A stretch of 64,000 nucleotides of DNA from Promethearchaeota archaeon (GCA_018238625.1 JABCSY010000009.1:1-64000), one strand, 5' to 3'. Shown: positions 8,643 through 18,394, numbered from the stretch's first letter. Notes: generated by a model from the letters alone, not told the origin. Numbers and translations are program-made.

Positions 8643-10319
8643 ATGCTAAAAATGGAAAGGAAAAATATCGTAACATCAATTCTGCTGATTGCTCTAATTA
8701 CATCGGGAATAGGTAATATTGTTTTAATCATTGAAATGTCTTCTCTACCTATAGTAGAACCTCCAGATTTCATCATTGGTACATCAAGTGGACACCACAC
8801 ACTCGAACTCGTTGATTCATGGGATAAAGCATCAAACGATGTACTTTACCAAGTCGTTGAAACGCTTTTCTCTTACGATTTAACTGATTTGGACTTACCT
8901 CGTATTAACCTTCTTGCTCACTCTTATTGGTGGAAAAATAGTACGATACTTCAAATACAATTGAGGAAAGGAATTCTTTTCCATGATGGTACTTCCTTTA
9001 ATGCAGATGCAGCAAAATGGAATCTGGATAGATTACAATACCTCATAAATGCTACAGGAACAAATTATGGGGTAGTGGCTCATACTCAGTCCTTATGGAT
9101 GTTTCCCGATGGAGAGACCCCCATCATGGATACTATAACAGCTATAAGTGATAATAATATCACTATCACTCTCAATGGTGCGTATGGACCTTTTTTGAAT
9201 ACGCTAGCTTACATAAACGCAGGAATGATTTCTCCAACTGCTCATGCTAGTCATGCGACTAGCTTTATCCCTCTCACAACTGGTGATGTCATAGGAACTG
9301 GCCCATTTATGTACGATTATTTCACACCAAATGAAGGTGTGTATCTTTCCCGATGGGAAGGATATTGGAAAAATCTAGCAAATTTTAAAAGAATAAAATT
9401 TGCTATCATTCCGGACTCAGCAGACCGAAATAATGCGATGTTAGATAAATCTGTAGATCTTTTAATTGGAATTGATCCTTCGTTCCTTCCGTCTTTTGAA
9501 AGTGATTCTTCTATAACAGTAAAGCGCTTTACTGACGATACAGAAATTCCTGGATTAACATATCAATATCTCATTTTAAACAGAAATAATCTAAATGAGA
9601 CCTGGAGAAAAGTGTTGAGTTATGGGATAAATTATACTTATATCATTAATGAGATGAAGAATGGGCTGGTAGTGAGAGCTAATTCACCTATATCTCCTGC
9701 TTTTGGTGTCGGGTTTAATGATTCTGTGAAAGCTGCAGACTATAATATTACAAAAGCGCGAGAAATTATAGTGTCTATGAGGCTTGGTAACTTGAGTTGG
9801 ACAGACATCCAATGGGAAAATATAGCAGAAAACTCTCCATTTCTTTCCATTGAGTTTTTTCATTATATAAACCCATTTCTAAACGAGATCTATAGTGTTT
9901 TTTTTACATGGATGAGATCTCTAGGAATAGATATAGTTGGACACGCATGGTTTCCAGAACACCCTCCGTACTGGGGGAGAGATTATCCAGCCTATGACTG
10001 CACTTGGTTAAGGTGCGATCCAGATTATTTCGAGCCCTACAACATGCTTTACCAACTATTTCATCACCTATCGGAAAAAAATTATTACCAATATAATGAC
10101 ACATGGCTCAAGACAAAAATGGAATTAGCTCTTCAAACCACCAATGATGATGCTAGAACTCATATTTACAAAGACATTCAATGGTATTTATCAGAAAAAT
10201 TGTATCCTCATGCTTTTGGATTCCATCCAAAAGTATTTTCCGTACATTCGGCAAATCTCTATGGTGTTCCTTATAACGCATTGGAGAGGTTTGAAGCGTA
10301 TGGGATACGGCGTGCTTAG
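8643..10319 (+). CDS. ABC transporter family-5 substrate-binding protein
   Basis: A 558-residue solute-binding protein of the oligopeptide/nickel (SBP_bac_5) family. An N-terminal hydrophobic stretch (IVTSILLIALITSGIGNIVLII) acts as signal or anchor. The fold signatures YQVVETLFSYD, LRKGILFHDGTSFNADAAKWNLDR and GTGPFMYDYFTP...LSRWEGYW are clear. It should sit outside the membrane and present peptides or similar solutes to an ABC permease. No permease or ATPase gene is in the window. It is the first of two tandem paralogues, sharing both coding and upstream sequence with the next gene. Confidence 0.88.
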   Translation: MLKMERKNIVTSILLIALITSGIGNIVLIIEMSSLPIVEPPDFIIGTSSGHHTLELVDSWDKASNDVLYQVVETLFSYDLTDLDLPRINLLAHSYWWKNSTILQIQLRKGILFHDGTSFNADAAKWNLDRLQYLINATGTNYGVVAHTQSLWMFPDGETPIMDTITAISDNNITITLNGAYGPFLNTLAYINAGMISPTAHASHATSFIPLTTGDVIGTGPFMYDYFTPNEGVYLSRWEGYWKNLANFKRIKFAIIPDSADRNNAMLDKSVDLLIGIDPSFLPSFESDSSITVKRFTDDTEIPGLTYQYLILNRNNLNETWRKVLSYGINYTYIINEMKNGLVVRANSPISPAFGVGFNDSVKAADYNITKAREIIVSMRLGNLSWTDIQWENIAENSPFLSIEFFHYINPFLNEIYSVFFTWMRSLGIDIVGHAWFPEHPPYWGRDYPAYDCTWLRCDPDYFEPYNMLYQLFHHLSEKNYYQYNDTWLKTKMELALQTTNDDARTHIYKDIQWYLSEKLYPHAFGFHPKVFSVHSANLYGVPYNALERFEAYGIRRA

Positions 10320-10357
10320 AGATAGATATTAATTAAAAATTTTCTCCAGAAAACTGT

Positions 10358-10424
10358 AAGGTAGATTTATATTTTTACAAGATAATATAAAGTTCAATCC
10401 ATTGATGATAGAGTTAAAAATTAT
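10358..10424 (+). repeat. upstream copy B of the duplicated promoter region
   Basis: The second copy of the sequence at 8565-8630, here about 50 bp before the paralogous gene. The first 22 bases of the block are identical, then a few substitutions and short gaps appear. The T-rich ATTTATATTTTTA within it could be the TATA element. Confidence 0.75.
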
Positions 10425-10475
10425 TTTTTTTTAACAGGTCAAGTACGAATTATTCTCTAAAAGGTAAAACATCGA

Positions 10476-12710
10476 ATGTTTTTAAGCGGAATTATAGGTT
10501 TGGTTTTCTGGATTAGATTTAAGAACTGGTTATCGAATTACAAATATCGTTATCGTCTCTTACTAAAGATTAGCGTTCAGTTAACCATCGTAGGACTAAT
10601 CTCCATTGCTTCAACATTGGCTCTTCTTCCGCAGGTTCCGGTTCCTAAGACATATGGAGACAGCGCGATGTTCATACCACTCTCTTTTCCGTTGTTTTTG
10701 AAATGGAGCATTTCAGGAGATTTTTTAATCCCAGTATATCATCATTATTCAATTAGTGTATTTAATTCTGATATTCTTGTAGAAAGTAGTTTCGAATTTG
10801 CTTCTGAAGCTACCATAAGAACACAAATATTTCAAAATTGCATTCCAATTTTTTTAGGGTTTAATGTAATATTCCTATTTATTTTAATTCTGGTTTATGA
10901 ATCATGGATGATCCGAAAAAAAAAACATGGATATATTACCTATAGGTATTATTTATTGACAAACCATCCAATAATGCTTAAGCTAAACAATAGCTTAGCT
11001 TCGATAATTCGAAGACTTCCCTCTATAAAAATAAAAAATAAATTTAAATCAGTATCATTTTTTCTCTTAATTGCTGTAATTGTATCTGTAATAAGCAATA
11101 TTGTTTTGTTTATTAATAGTACTCAAATAGAGGAGTCTCCAACAGAATTCTCAATGTTTCGAAGGCTTATAGGGGTTGGTCCTAATACGATAGAGCCATT
11201 AGACTCAATGGATTTTATGTCTAGAGATGTTATTCATCAGGTTTGTGAGGGACTCTTTGCGTATGATCTAAGGGATATTTCATTACCACGAATTAATCAT
11301 CTTGCTGAAGATTATTTCTGGATAAACCAAAGCATACTGCAGATAAAAGTAAGGGAAGGAGTTCTCTTTCATGATGGATATCCGTTCAATGCTTCAGCAG
11401 TCAAATGGAACTTGGAACGGATTAATTATTTGATTAATGCCACAGGAACCTTACCTTCGAATTCAACACGAGCCAAATCAGCTTCACTCTTTTTCTTTCC
11501 AGACGGTATTACTCCTATAATCAATAGAACTATTTTGGAAACTGAGTTTAATGTTACGATTTACCTAAATTCTCCATATAGTCCATTTCTAAATTTATTA
11601 TGCCATCAAGCATGCAGCATACTTTCACCTTATTCTAACCCCGCAACGAGTTTAATTCAGCTAGATGAGGATTTAATAGGAACTGGACCGTTTATTTTTG
11701 ATTCTTGCACCCAGCATGTAGAAGTACATTTTTCTAGATGGGAGGGATATTGGAGAAATTTAGCACATTTTGAAAAAATGATCTTTGGAACTTATGAATA
11801 TTTCGAGTGCAGCTACGCTAAAGGTTGTGAAATGGATTGGTATAATTCCGAATATTTCTCTCCTTGGCGGGAGTTGGGACCACCAGATGATACTATTAAG
11901 ATTATAAATTTTACAGATGATACAGGGTTTCCAAGTCTTACATACCAATATCTAGGATTTAATAATCAAGTTTACAATGCAACTTGGAGAAAGGTGATGT
12001 GCTTAGCACTTAACTATAGTTATGTATTAGAAAATTTCAGAACTGGAAATGGTATTAGAGCTAATTCACCTATTTCGTCATGTTTTGGTGCAGCATATAA
12101 TCTATCGGCTCAAACTTCCTATAATATCACACAAGCCAGAAATATTATGCAATCAATGGGATTTGGTCTCGGTTTTGTTAATGATTCACAGTGGAGAGCT
12201 GTAGCCGAAGGAGTCAGTCCTTTCTTAACAGTCAACTTTACTTTTAACAATGGAAATACCTTTAGAGAAGATTTGTTTTTTGTTGTACAAGAATGGTATA
12301 AAGATATTGGTGTCAAAGTAGAGGAAAACGGTGTTACCTGGTCTCAATATCTTAGCTATTTAAACGATACTCCTGAATATTTAAGCTTATATTCTCATTA
12401 TTCAACATTAGAACATTTTGATCCATACAATATGCTTAACCAATTGTTTAATCCTAACTCCGACTCAAACATCGCACAAGTCGACGATCCCTGGGTTAAT
12501 AATAAATTATCGCTTGCTTTAAACACCTCAGATGAGACGACCAGAAATAATATTTATAAGGATATCCAGTGGTACTTGACAGAGATTGGTTATTTCCATG
12601 CCCCTTTATATCACCCCAAAACATGGTTCACCCATTCAACAAATATTTATAATGCTCCTTATAATGCTTTAGATCTCTTTGAAGCCTATTATATTTACCG
12701 GGTAGATTAA
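10476..12710 (+). CDS. family-5 substrate-binding protein with extra N-terminal membrane domain
   Basis: A 744-residue protein. Residues from about 225 on are paralogous to the preceding protein: GLFAYDLRDISLPRINHLAE, VREGVLFHDGYPFNASAVKWNLER, GTGPFIFDS and FSRWEGYWRNLAHFEK. The first 220 residues are extra and hold membrane segments near 28-50, 128-150 and 205-225, separated by an outer loop and a basic loop (MIRKKKHGYITYRYYLLTNHP). The last segment corresponds to the N-terminal anchor of the sister protein. The extension could be the remnant of a permease-like gene fused to the binding protein; I do not recognise its family. No transporter ATPase is nearby. Confidence 0.82.
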   Translation: MFLSGIIGLVFWIRFKNWLSNYKYRYRLLLKISVQLTIVGLISIASTLALLPQVPVPKTYGDSAMFIPLSFPLFLKWSISGDFLIPVYHHYSISVFNSDILVESSFEFASEATIRTQIFQNCIPIFLGFNVIFLFILILVYESWMIRKKKHGYITYRYYLLTNHPIMLKLNNSLASIIRRLPSIKIKNKFKSVSFFLLIAVIVSVISNIVLFINSTQIEESPTEFSMFRRLIGVGPNTIEPLDSMDFMSRDVIHQVCEGLFAYDLRDISLPRINHLAEDYFWINQSILQIKVREGVLFHDGYPFNASAVKWNLERINYLINATGTLPSNSTRAKSASLFFFPDGITPIINRTILETEFNVTIYLNSPYSPFLNLLCHQACSILSPYSNPATSLIQLDEDLIGTGPFIFDSCTQHVEVHFSRWEGYWRNLAHFEKMIFGTYEYFECSYAKGCEMDWYNSEYFSPWRELGPPDDTIKIINFTDDTGFPSLTYQYLGFNNQVYNATWRKVMCLALNYSYVLENFRTGNGIRANSPISSCFGAAYNLSAQTSYNITQARNIMQSMGFGLGFVNDSQWRAVAEGVSPFLTVNFTFNNGNTFREDLFFVVQEWYKDIGVKVEENGVTWSQYLSYLNDTPEYLSLYSHYSTLEHFDPYNMLNQLFNPNSDSNIAQVDDPWVNNKLSLALNTSDETTRNNIYKDIQWYLTEIGYFHAPLYHPKTWFTHSTNIYNAPYNALDLFEAYYIYRVD

Positions 12711-13080
12711 TCGTTACTAATAATTTTAAGCTTTAAAACTTAAATAAAACTCAACTCTCTTAATGCTAGCATAACACTCGCCAACATGAGAATTTTACTC
12801 TATAAATGTCGAACTACTTTAAAACAAAGATTTTAGTCATGTGAATGCTTTATACCATTGAATATTTAGAAATTTTTACGCCCTACTTTTTTTAACACGC
12901 AATATAGCGAGGGTGATTTCTTCCTTTTTTCTTTCGAGAGAGAAAGTGCTGAAAAGATACACAAGATTTTTATTTTCACTGATTATATTATTATATGTAA
13001 AAAACTTGAATTTTTAATAAACTCTTAAAGCTGAAGGAATTCAATGAATAAACAAATTATCATAGTTATATGTGATATTA
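12711..13080. other. intergenic region, no gene seen
   Basis: About 370 bp of AT-rich DNA between the second binding protein and the beta-helix gene. Only a small palindrome (CTTTCGAGAGAGAAAG, near 12940) stands out. No coding pattern on either strand. Confidence 0.6.
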
Positions 13081-14433
13081 ATGGAAGCTATAAACAGAAA
13101 AATTAAAAAAAGAATATTTGAAATCATTATTCTTTTCAGTATTATCTTTTTCACATCTACATTAATTTATATTTATTTTACACAATTAATAGAACCTGTT
13201 CAAGATTTCACAATAGAAATAAGGTCAGACGAAGATTTTGAAAAATATGGCTTTCCAGGTTCTGGTACGGAGCAGGATCCTTATAGAATCGAAAATTATA
13301 CGATCCAAACATCAAATTTATGGGCAATTAGTATCTGTGATGTATCCAAACACTTTAGAATATGGAATAATGTCTTAGAGGTTGAGCGTATAGGAATATA
13401 TATTTCTAATGTTGAACCCAATATCACTCAAATATTGAGCAATATTATCTTTGGTGGCGACAATGGTGGAATAATAATTAGTAATGTAGATGGAGGTATT
13501 ATTGATGATAACACTTGTTATGATAATTTTCAAGGAATTAATCTTGAAAATTCAGCTAATTGGCAATTAAGAAACAACACTTTAGAAAATAATAGACTTT
13601 ATGGTGTATATATAATAGACAGTTTACAAATTATTATTGAAAATAATACTCTGTCTCATAATGCATATAGTGGTGGAAGTTATTATAACATAGGAGTTCT
13701 TATAGAGAGATCTCCAAATGTTACTATTCAATTTAATAGCTTTAAAAACCATGGATTAACATTTTCTCTTTCTGATCTTAACCAGTATTCGTCTATTATT
13801 GTAGAAAATAATACTGTAAATGACTTAGAATTAGGGTATTTTTTTAACTATAACGATAAAACAATTAATAATCCTAAGTATGGCCAAATCCTGTTGATTA
13901 ATTGCTCAAACGTCAACATAACTAACCAATTCATTAACCATACAGGTATTGGATTGGATATAGACTTTTGCAATAATTGTTCAATTTATGAAAATAATTT
14001 TTGTTATAATAGACTACGAGGTATTAGTTTGTACAAAACTTATGATATAACACTCTGCAATAATACATTTTATAAAAACATGTACGGAATCGGTATTTGG
14101 CATTCAAATAATACAATGATTAAGAATTGTTTTTTCGAGAGCAATAATAGAGGTTGCTATTCAGGAGGTTCAGAATGTTCAGTATTTAATTGTGAATTTT
14201 ACAATAATAATCTGGGGTATCTTGCTAACAATTTCTATACAATATTAGAGGATATTATTAATAGCAGTATATTTGATGGGAATTTTATTGGAATTGAATT
14301 ATATGGTGCTAATGGTAAAATCAAGCATAATGAATTTTATAACAATGATTATGGATGTTATATAGTAGATTCAGATTACGAGTTATTTTCTAATATATTT
14401 GCATATAATACTGAAGATATAGTTATTGAGTAA
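13081..14433 (+). CDS. secreted parallel beta-helix (NosD/pectate-lyase-like) repeat protein
   Basis: About 450 residues. An N-terminal membrane segment (IFEIIILFSIIFFTSTLIYIYF) is followed by the entry motif GSGTEQDPYRIENYTI, typical of archaeal NosD-like right-handed beta-helix proteins. Repeats rich in N-N-T, such as ENNTLSHN, FQFNSF, CNNTFYKNMYGIGI and FYNNDYGCYIV, then run to the stop. I chose the ATG at 13081; a GTG at 13072 is possible. It lacks the usual C-terminal anchor, which appears instead in a short reading frame 50 bp downstream in another frame (14483-14668). It is therefore probably truncated by a frameshift or stop. Likely role is surface glycan binding or structure. Confidence 0.75.
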   Translation: MEAINRKIKKRIFEIIILFSIIFFTSTLIYIYFTQLIEPVQDFTIEIRSDEDFEKYGFPGSGTEQDPYRIENYTIQTSNLWAISICDVSKHFRIWNNVLEVERIGIYISNVEPNITQILSNIIFGGDNGGIIISNVDGGIIDDNTCYDNFQGINLENSANWQLRNNTLENNRLYGVYIIDSLQIIIENNTLSHNAYSGGSYYNIGVLIERSPNVTIQFNSFKNHGLTFSLSDLNQYSSIIVENNTVNDLELGYFFNYNDKTINNPKYGQILLINCSNVNITNQFINHTGIGLDIDFCNNCSIYENNFCYNRLRGISLYKTYDITLCNNTFYKNMYGIGIWHSNNTMIKNCFFESNNRGCYSGGSECSVFNCEFYNNNLGYLANNFYTILEDIINSSIFDGNFIGIELYGANGKIKHNEFYNNDYGCYIVDSDYELFSNIFAYNTEDIVIE

Positions 14434-14482
14434 AGTAAATAATTCTCTCCGATCCTGTTAATTATATTCAATAAGCTTAAAA

Positions 14483-14668
14483 ATGGATAAAGAGTCTTTA
14501 AACTTCTTTTCTTTTATTGAGAATTTGCCCCAATTTCCAATAATATTCAAAGTTTGTAATTCGGTTTCTTCTCGGATTTTTGGTTACAATTTGATTCTTG
14601 TTCTTGGAGTGATATTTATAGCTTCTGCAATCCTTATCAAAAAAAAAGTTTTAAAGCTTCTTAAATAA
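14483..14668 (+). pseudogene. detached C-terminal membrane anchor of the beta-helix protein
   Basis: A 61-residue frame ending in IFGYNLILVLGVIFIASAILIKKK plus a basic tail. This matches the plan of archaeal CTERM-type anchors: small-residue/GY motif, one membrane span, Lys/Arg end. It has no signal peptide of its own, so alone it makes little sense. It lies 50 bp after the beta-helix gene in a different frame (+2 against +1), with stops between. The simplest reading is that one surface protein was split by mutation. A separate small membrane protein is the alternative. Confidence 0.5.
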
Positions 14669-14887
14669 CTATTTTTTCTTCAAAAAAAATATCCAACAGA
14701 GGAGACTCTTAAAACTGATTGCATTCCTCGAAAATGAAATTAGTGAGGAAGTCATGAATACCACTAGAATAAGCTTTGATACTACCAGCAAAAAATTCTA
14801 TGTGCTAATCCCTCTCCGAAACCTTTTCCTCCAAAAAAAAAGAATCTTATTAGATATAACAAATTATAATGATAATAAAACTTACTT

Positions 14888-15727
14888 TCATTTAGATTCA
14901 AGAACTTTGTGGATTTTATTTAGTCGAGTATCCCTCGACAGGCTCTTAGTAATAGGGTTATGATCTCCATATAAACCTTTATGATACACAGGCTTTTGAG
15001 CTCTGTAAAATAAGCCTAAAGTGAATTTATGCTTATTTTTTACAGCTTTCATTGCTTCTTCATAAGTCTCAGGTTCATTTTCAAGAAATTCTATTTTTTC
15101 TCTATATTCGCCCCAAGAATGATATGGTACGGCAGGTTGTAATACTTCAATAAAAGAAAATCCTTCGTGTTGAATCGCTTGAACCAATATTTCTGTAAGG
15201 TGATTGATTTCACCAGCAAACGCTCTGGCTATAAATGTAGCTCCGACTTCAAGCATTAACGATAGCGGGTTGAAGGGGGTTTCAAAGCTTCCTTTTGGAG
15301 TGGATGGTCCCTTCCAACCCTTTTCAGTTAAAGGCGAGTATTGTCCGGTAGTTAAGGCATAAACGCTGTTATTATGCAAAATCATAGTCATTTCTTGATT
15401 CCTTTTAGCCGCAAAAATCGTGTGAGCCAAACCTTCACCTAATCCGTTTCCGTCTCCAGAAAAAGTAATCACTTTCAAATCAGGATTTGCGATTTTCATT
15501 CCTTCAGAATTCGAGCTATTTCGACCGTGTAGCCCATAAAGACCGCTTAGGTTTAAATAGTCGAAGATTTTTGCGTGACAACCTATACCCGCCGTCATTA
15601 CAACATCCTCCCTTTTAATTCCTTTTTCTTCGAGTTTTGGAATGGCGTTTCTTAAAGCTGAAAAGATTCCAAAATTTCCACACCCTTTGCACCATGTAAT
15701 TTCGGCGTAAGTTTTAAGATTATCCAC
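14888..15727 (-). CDS. korB: 2-oxoacid:ferredoxin oxidoreductase, beta (TPP-binding) subunit
   Basis: About 279 residues from a GTG at 15727. An upstream in-frame ATG at 15805 would overlap the alpha-subunit gene by 77 bp, while the GTG has AAGGAGGTG ten bases before it. The domain opens with TWCKGCGNFGI and continues with TAGIGCHAKIFDYL, the TPP/Mg motif GDGNGLGEGL(A)H and NNSVYALTTGQYSPLT, all hallmarks of the beta subunit. With the gamma-alpha subunit it decarboxylates a 2-oxoacid to acyl-CoA and CO2 while reducing ferredoxin, or runs in reverse. No ferredoxin (delta) subunit gene is present. Substrate is undetermined; Kor-like is my best guess. Confidence 0.85.
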   Translation of the reverse strand: MDNLKTYAEITWCKGCGNFGIFSALRNAIPKLEEKGIKREDVVMTAGIGCHAKIFDYLNLSGLYGLHGRNSSNSEGMKIANPDLKVITFSGDGNGLGEGLAHTIFAAKRNQEMTMILHNNSVYALTTGQYSPLTEKGWKGPSTPKGSFETPFNPLSLMLEVGATFIARAFAGEINHLTEILVQAIQHEGFSFIEVLQPAVPYHSWGEYREKIEFLENEPETYEEAMKAVKNKHKFTLGLFYRAQKPVYHKGLYGDHNPITKSLSRDTRLNKIHKVLESK

Positions 15728-15728
15728 C

Positions 15729-17390
15729 TTAAAGCAGCACCTCCTTAATCTCTTTTGATAATTCAATTGGATCAAATGGGCGTCCATCATACTTTTTAAT
15801 CGCACTTCTTATTTTTAACCCTGCTTTTTCTTTTAAAAGAGCTGCAAATTGTCCTGTAGAGCTTTGTTCAATTACCACATTGTCTTGATTTTTGAATTCC
15901 TCTAATTCCCATATTGGTAAAGGGTTCAAATATATTGGTTGAACGATTGTAGGGTTTAATCTCCCATACCTAAGAGCCTCTAAAACGCTCATGTAAGTCG
16001 AACCATACGCAAAAAGATTAGTGGTCATATCTCCTCGAATAATATTAACAGTATATTGACTCTTTAAATATTCTACAAGTGCTTTATGTTTCTTATTTCT
16101 CTTGTCATGCATTTTTGCAATCATCTTGGCATTCTCAGTCGTTACGCCAAATTCATCGTGTTCGTAGCTATTCCACTTAATTACTTCTTTGGACGGTGGA
16201 AATAGCATTGGAGAAATTCCATCTTCAGCGTCACGATATCTTTTATAATTCTCCCCTTTATGCATTTTAGGTTTTGCCCATTTTGCTTTATCTACATCGA
16301 TATCAATTGTCATACTACATTCTGATAAGTGTTTTTCCGTGAGTAGTATTCCTGGCGTTTGAAACTTCCAGACAAGATCTAGCATTTCCGCAGTTAAATA
16401 ATAAGCTTCTTCTATCGTTCCAGGAGATGCTACTATACGCAAAAAGTCACCGTGACCAGCAGAAAGAGCAAAACTTAGATCAGCTTGTTCGGTATAAGTA
16501 GGTACTCCTGTAGCAGGTCCGGGTCTTTGTGATAAAACTATGAGAATAGGTGTTTCAGTAATCCCTGCTAAGGATATACCTTCGGTCATAAGCGCGAAAC
16601 CTCCGCCACTGGTTCCAACCATTGATCTTGCCCCAGTAAATGTAGACCCAATTGCCATGTTAATTACAGCAAGTTCGCTTTCAGCATGAACGACTGCTAA
16701 CCCAAAATTATCTGCTTGCTTTGCTAAAAAGTGCAATATTGAGGATGCTGGCGTCATAGGATAGCCAAAATATGTATCTAACCCTCCAGCTATAGCTCCC
16801 AGACTTATCGCTTCGTTACCTGTAATAATTGGTCTTTCTTTTTCTCCTCTACTTAATAAAAATTTATCTTGACACCCGCCTTTTACCATATCGTAGACGG
16901 TATTTGCAAATTTAATGTTTTCTTCGATACCTCTTGGATATTGATTCTTTATACTTTGATTCATTTGCTCTTTTTTGAATCCTATCGCTGATGCTAAAAT
17001 TGCTACAGCCCCCACACCATACATTAAGTTTTTCATGGGATATTTTTCAGCTTCTGAACTGAATGGAATTCCAACACCATCAACATCTTCTTGTTCGTCT
17101 GAGTTATAGATAATAATTCCACCGTCAGCAACATCATTAATATGAGTTTCACAACTTCGCTTATCAAAATTGACCACAAGGTTCGCTTTCATATATTGAC
17201 TTGTAATCCAACGAGAAGAAGTGCTTACCACAGAAAAATTGTGTCCCCCTCTAATTAGGCTCATATAATCGTCCATTTGAAATACACGCTGTCCCATACT
17301 AGAAAAAATATGAGCTGCCACTGAACCTGCTTTTTTAATACCTTCTCCTGCCTTACCACCAACAAGAAAGGTGAATACATCGTTAATCAT
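15729..17390 (-). CDS. korA: 2-oxoacid:ferredoxin oxidoreductase, fused gamma-alpha subunit
   Basis: A 553-residue fusion. Residues 1-175 are the gamma domain (FLVGGKAGEGIKKAG, MDDYMSLIRGGHNFSVV). From about 190 the alpha domain begins with GNEAISLGAIAGGLDTYFGYPMTPASSIL, then GARSMVGTSGGGFALM and RPGPATGVPTYTEQADL. The C-terminal third holds the transketolase-C-like part ending in RPFDPIELSKEI. Such gamma-alpha fusions with a separate beta are the two-subunit type of archaeal 2-oxoacid:ferredoxin oxidoreductase. The stop is one base before the GTG of the beta gene, so translation is likely coupled. It diverges from the mvhD-fwd operon across 315 bp. Confidence 0.88.
   Translation of the reverse strand: MINDVFTFLVGGKAGEGIKKAGSVAAHIFSSMGQRVFQMDDYMSLIRGGHNFSVVSTSSRWITSQYMKANLVVNFDKRSCETHINDVADGGIIIYNSDEQEDVDGVGIPFSSEAEKYPMKNLMYGVGAVAILASAIGFKKEQMNQSIKNQYPRGIEENIKFANTVYDMVKGGCQDKFLLSRGEKERPIITGNEAISLGAIAGGLDTYFGYPMTPASSILHFLAKQADNFGLAVVHAESELAVINMAIGSTFTGARSMVGTSGGGFALMTEGISLAGITETPILIVLSQRPGPATGVPTYTEQADLSFALSAGHGDFLRIVASPGTIEEAYYLTAEMLDLVWKFQTPGILLTEKHLSECSMTIDIDVDKAKWAKPKMHKGENYKRYRDAEDGISPMLFPPSKEVIKWNSYEHDEFGVTTENAKMIAKMHDKRNKKHKALVEYLKSQYTVNIIRGDMTTNLFAYGSTYMSVLEALRYGRLNPTIVQPIYLNPLPIWELEEFKNQDNVVIEQSSTGQFAALLKEKAGLKIRSAIKKYDGRPFDPIELSKEIKEVLL
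15738..15746 (-). promoter_or_regulatory. Shine-Dalgarno site deciding the korB start
   Basis: AAGGAGGTG on the minus strand, inside the end of the alpha-subunit gene, with a 10-base spacer to the GTG at 15727. It favours that start over the upstream ATG. Confidence 0.75.
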
Positions 17391-17705
17391 AACAAAAATA
17401 CCTTAAATTATTTTTTCAAATAAATATTTTAAAATCTATATTATATTTACTCTTTTCGAGTAATATTTAAAAATATGCCTTATAAGTTCTAAAATAAGGG
17501 TTCTTTTTTTTTATATCTGAGAACGTTTTAAAGAAGAATTTGCAGTCTATCATATTGTTATAAATTCTTATTAAGCTGACTTGATAATTTATATCCTAAA
17601 TTTTTTAAAATAATCTACTTTCTAAAAATTAATTTTATATCATAATTTTTATTGACTATAAACTTATTAACTGATTTATCTCAAAAATTATATTACTGAA
17701 TAAAA
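17391..17705. promoter_or_regulatory. divergent intergenic region between korAB and mvhD-fwd
   Basis: 315 bp of very AT-rich DNA that must carry the promoters of both operons. Several TATA-like tracts are present but none can be singled out from sequence alone. No reading frame of interest was seen. Confidence 0.5.
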
Positions 17706-18128
17706 ATGACCGAAAGCGAATTTAATCCATTCATTTTAGGTATATGTTGTAATTGGTGTACATACGCTGGTGCCGACCAAGCTGGAACATCTCGCATGCA
17801 ACGACCCGCAAATTTAAGGATTATGCGCGTAATGTGTGGAGGAAGAGTAGAACCACATTTTGTCTTGGACGCACTTAGAAATGGAGCAGATGGCGTATTA
17901 GTGTCTCATTGTCATCCAGGCGACTGTCATTACGTTGAGGGAAACTTAAAAACAATGAGGAAAATTCCAATGCTTCATTTATATCTAAAACAGTTCGGCA
18001 TTAACCCTAAACGAGTTAAGTACACGTTCGTTTCGGCTTCTGAAGGTGCAGAGCTGACTGAAATTGTTGAAGAATTTGTCCAAGAATTAAAAGAATTAGG
18101 ACCTAATCCTATGAAAAAGGAGGCATAA
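17706..18128 (+). CDS. mvhD: MvhD-type [2Fe-2S] electron-transfer subunit
   Basis: A 140-residue protein of the methyl-viologen-reducing hydrogenase delta-subunit family. The cysteine blocks are all present: CCNWCTYAGADQAGTSR, then MCGGRVEPHFVLDAL, then VSHCHPGDCHYVEGN. In methanogens MvhD passes electrons between hydrogenase or formate dehydrogenase and HdrA. Here it is the first gene of the formylmethanofuran dehydrogenase operon, four bases before fwdG. That placement suggests that this Fwd complex is tied to a heterodisulfide-reductase-like bifurcating complex. It is cytoplasmic; no HdrA gene is in the window. Confidence 0.92.
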   Translation: MTESEFNPFILGICCNWCTYAGADQAGTSRMQRPANLRIMRVMCGGRVEPHFVLDALRNGADGVLVSHCHPGDCHYVEGNLKTMRKIPMLHLYLKQFGINPKRVKYTFVSASEGAELTEIVEEFVQELKELGPNPMKKEA

Positions 18129-18132
18129 AACA

Positions 18133-18390
18133 ATGCAAATTTACGAATTAAAAATTAATAGAAACACTTGCACTGGTTGCAACGCGTGCGTTGTAAGTTG
18201 TCCAATTAACTTTAACCAATTGAGGAAACAAAGTTATTTGAACGAGGAGAATGCTGTTATACTGGTTAAAAACGGTATTGCGGTACCTGTTTACAATAAA
18301 GAAAGAAATATTAATTGCGATGGTTGTGGGATATGCATTGAAAATTGTCCACAGCAATCAATTAGAATTGAAGTTATGGAGGGAGTTTGA
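18133..18390 (+). CDS. fwdG: 2x[4Fe-4S] ferredoxin subunit of formylmethanofuran dehydrogenase
   Basis: An 85-residue ferredoxin with two [4Fe-4S] motifs, CTGCNACVVSCP (residues 12-24) and CDGCGICIENCP (residues 63-74), separated by a longer insert than in simple ferredoxins. Size and position match FwdG of methanogens. It should carry electrons to the polyferredoxin FwdF and the tungstopterin subunit. It overlaps the SD region of fwdF. The assignment rests mainly on the operon. Confidence 0.8.
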   Translation: MQIYELKINRNTCTGCNACVVSCPINFNQLRKQSYLNEENAVILVKNGIAVPVYNKERNINCDGCGICIENCPQQSIRIEVMEGV

Positions 18391-18394
18391 AAAG

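Noticed and set aside
14754-14963. 69-codon frame with an SD-like GAGGAAG before its ATG
   Set aside because: It overlaps the end of korB by about 75 bp on the opposite strand, and the residues show no domain pattern.
15728-15805. Longer N-terminus of the korB frame
   Set aside because: It overlaps the alpha-subunit gene and lacks homology; the GTG at 15727 has a strong SD.
18251-18394. Longer N-terminus of the fwdF frame
   Set aside because: It would overlap fwdG by 140 bp; the ATG at 18395 has a good SD and matches the family start.
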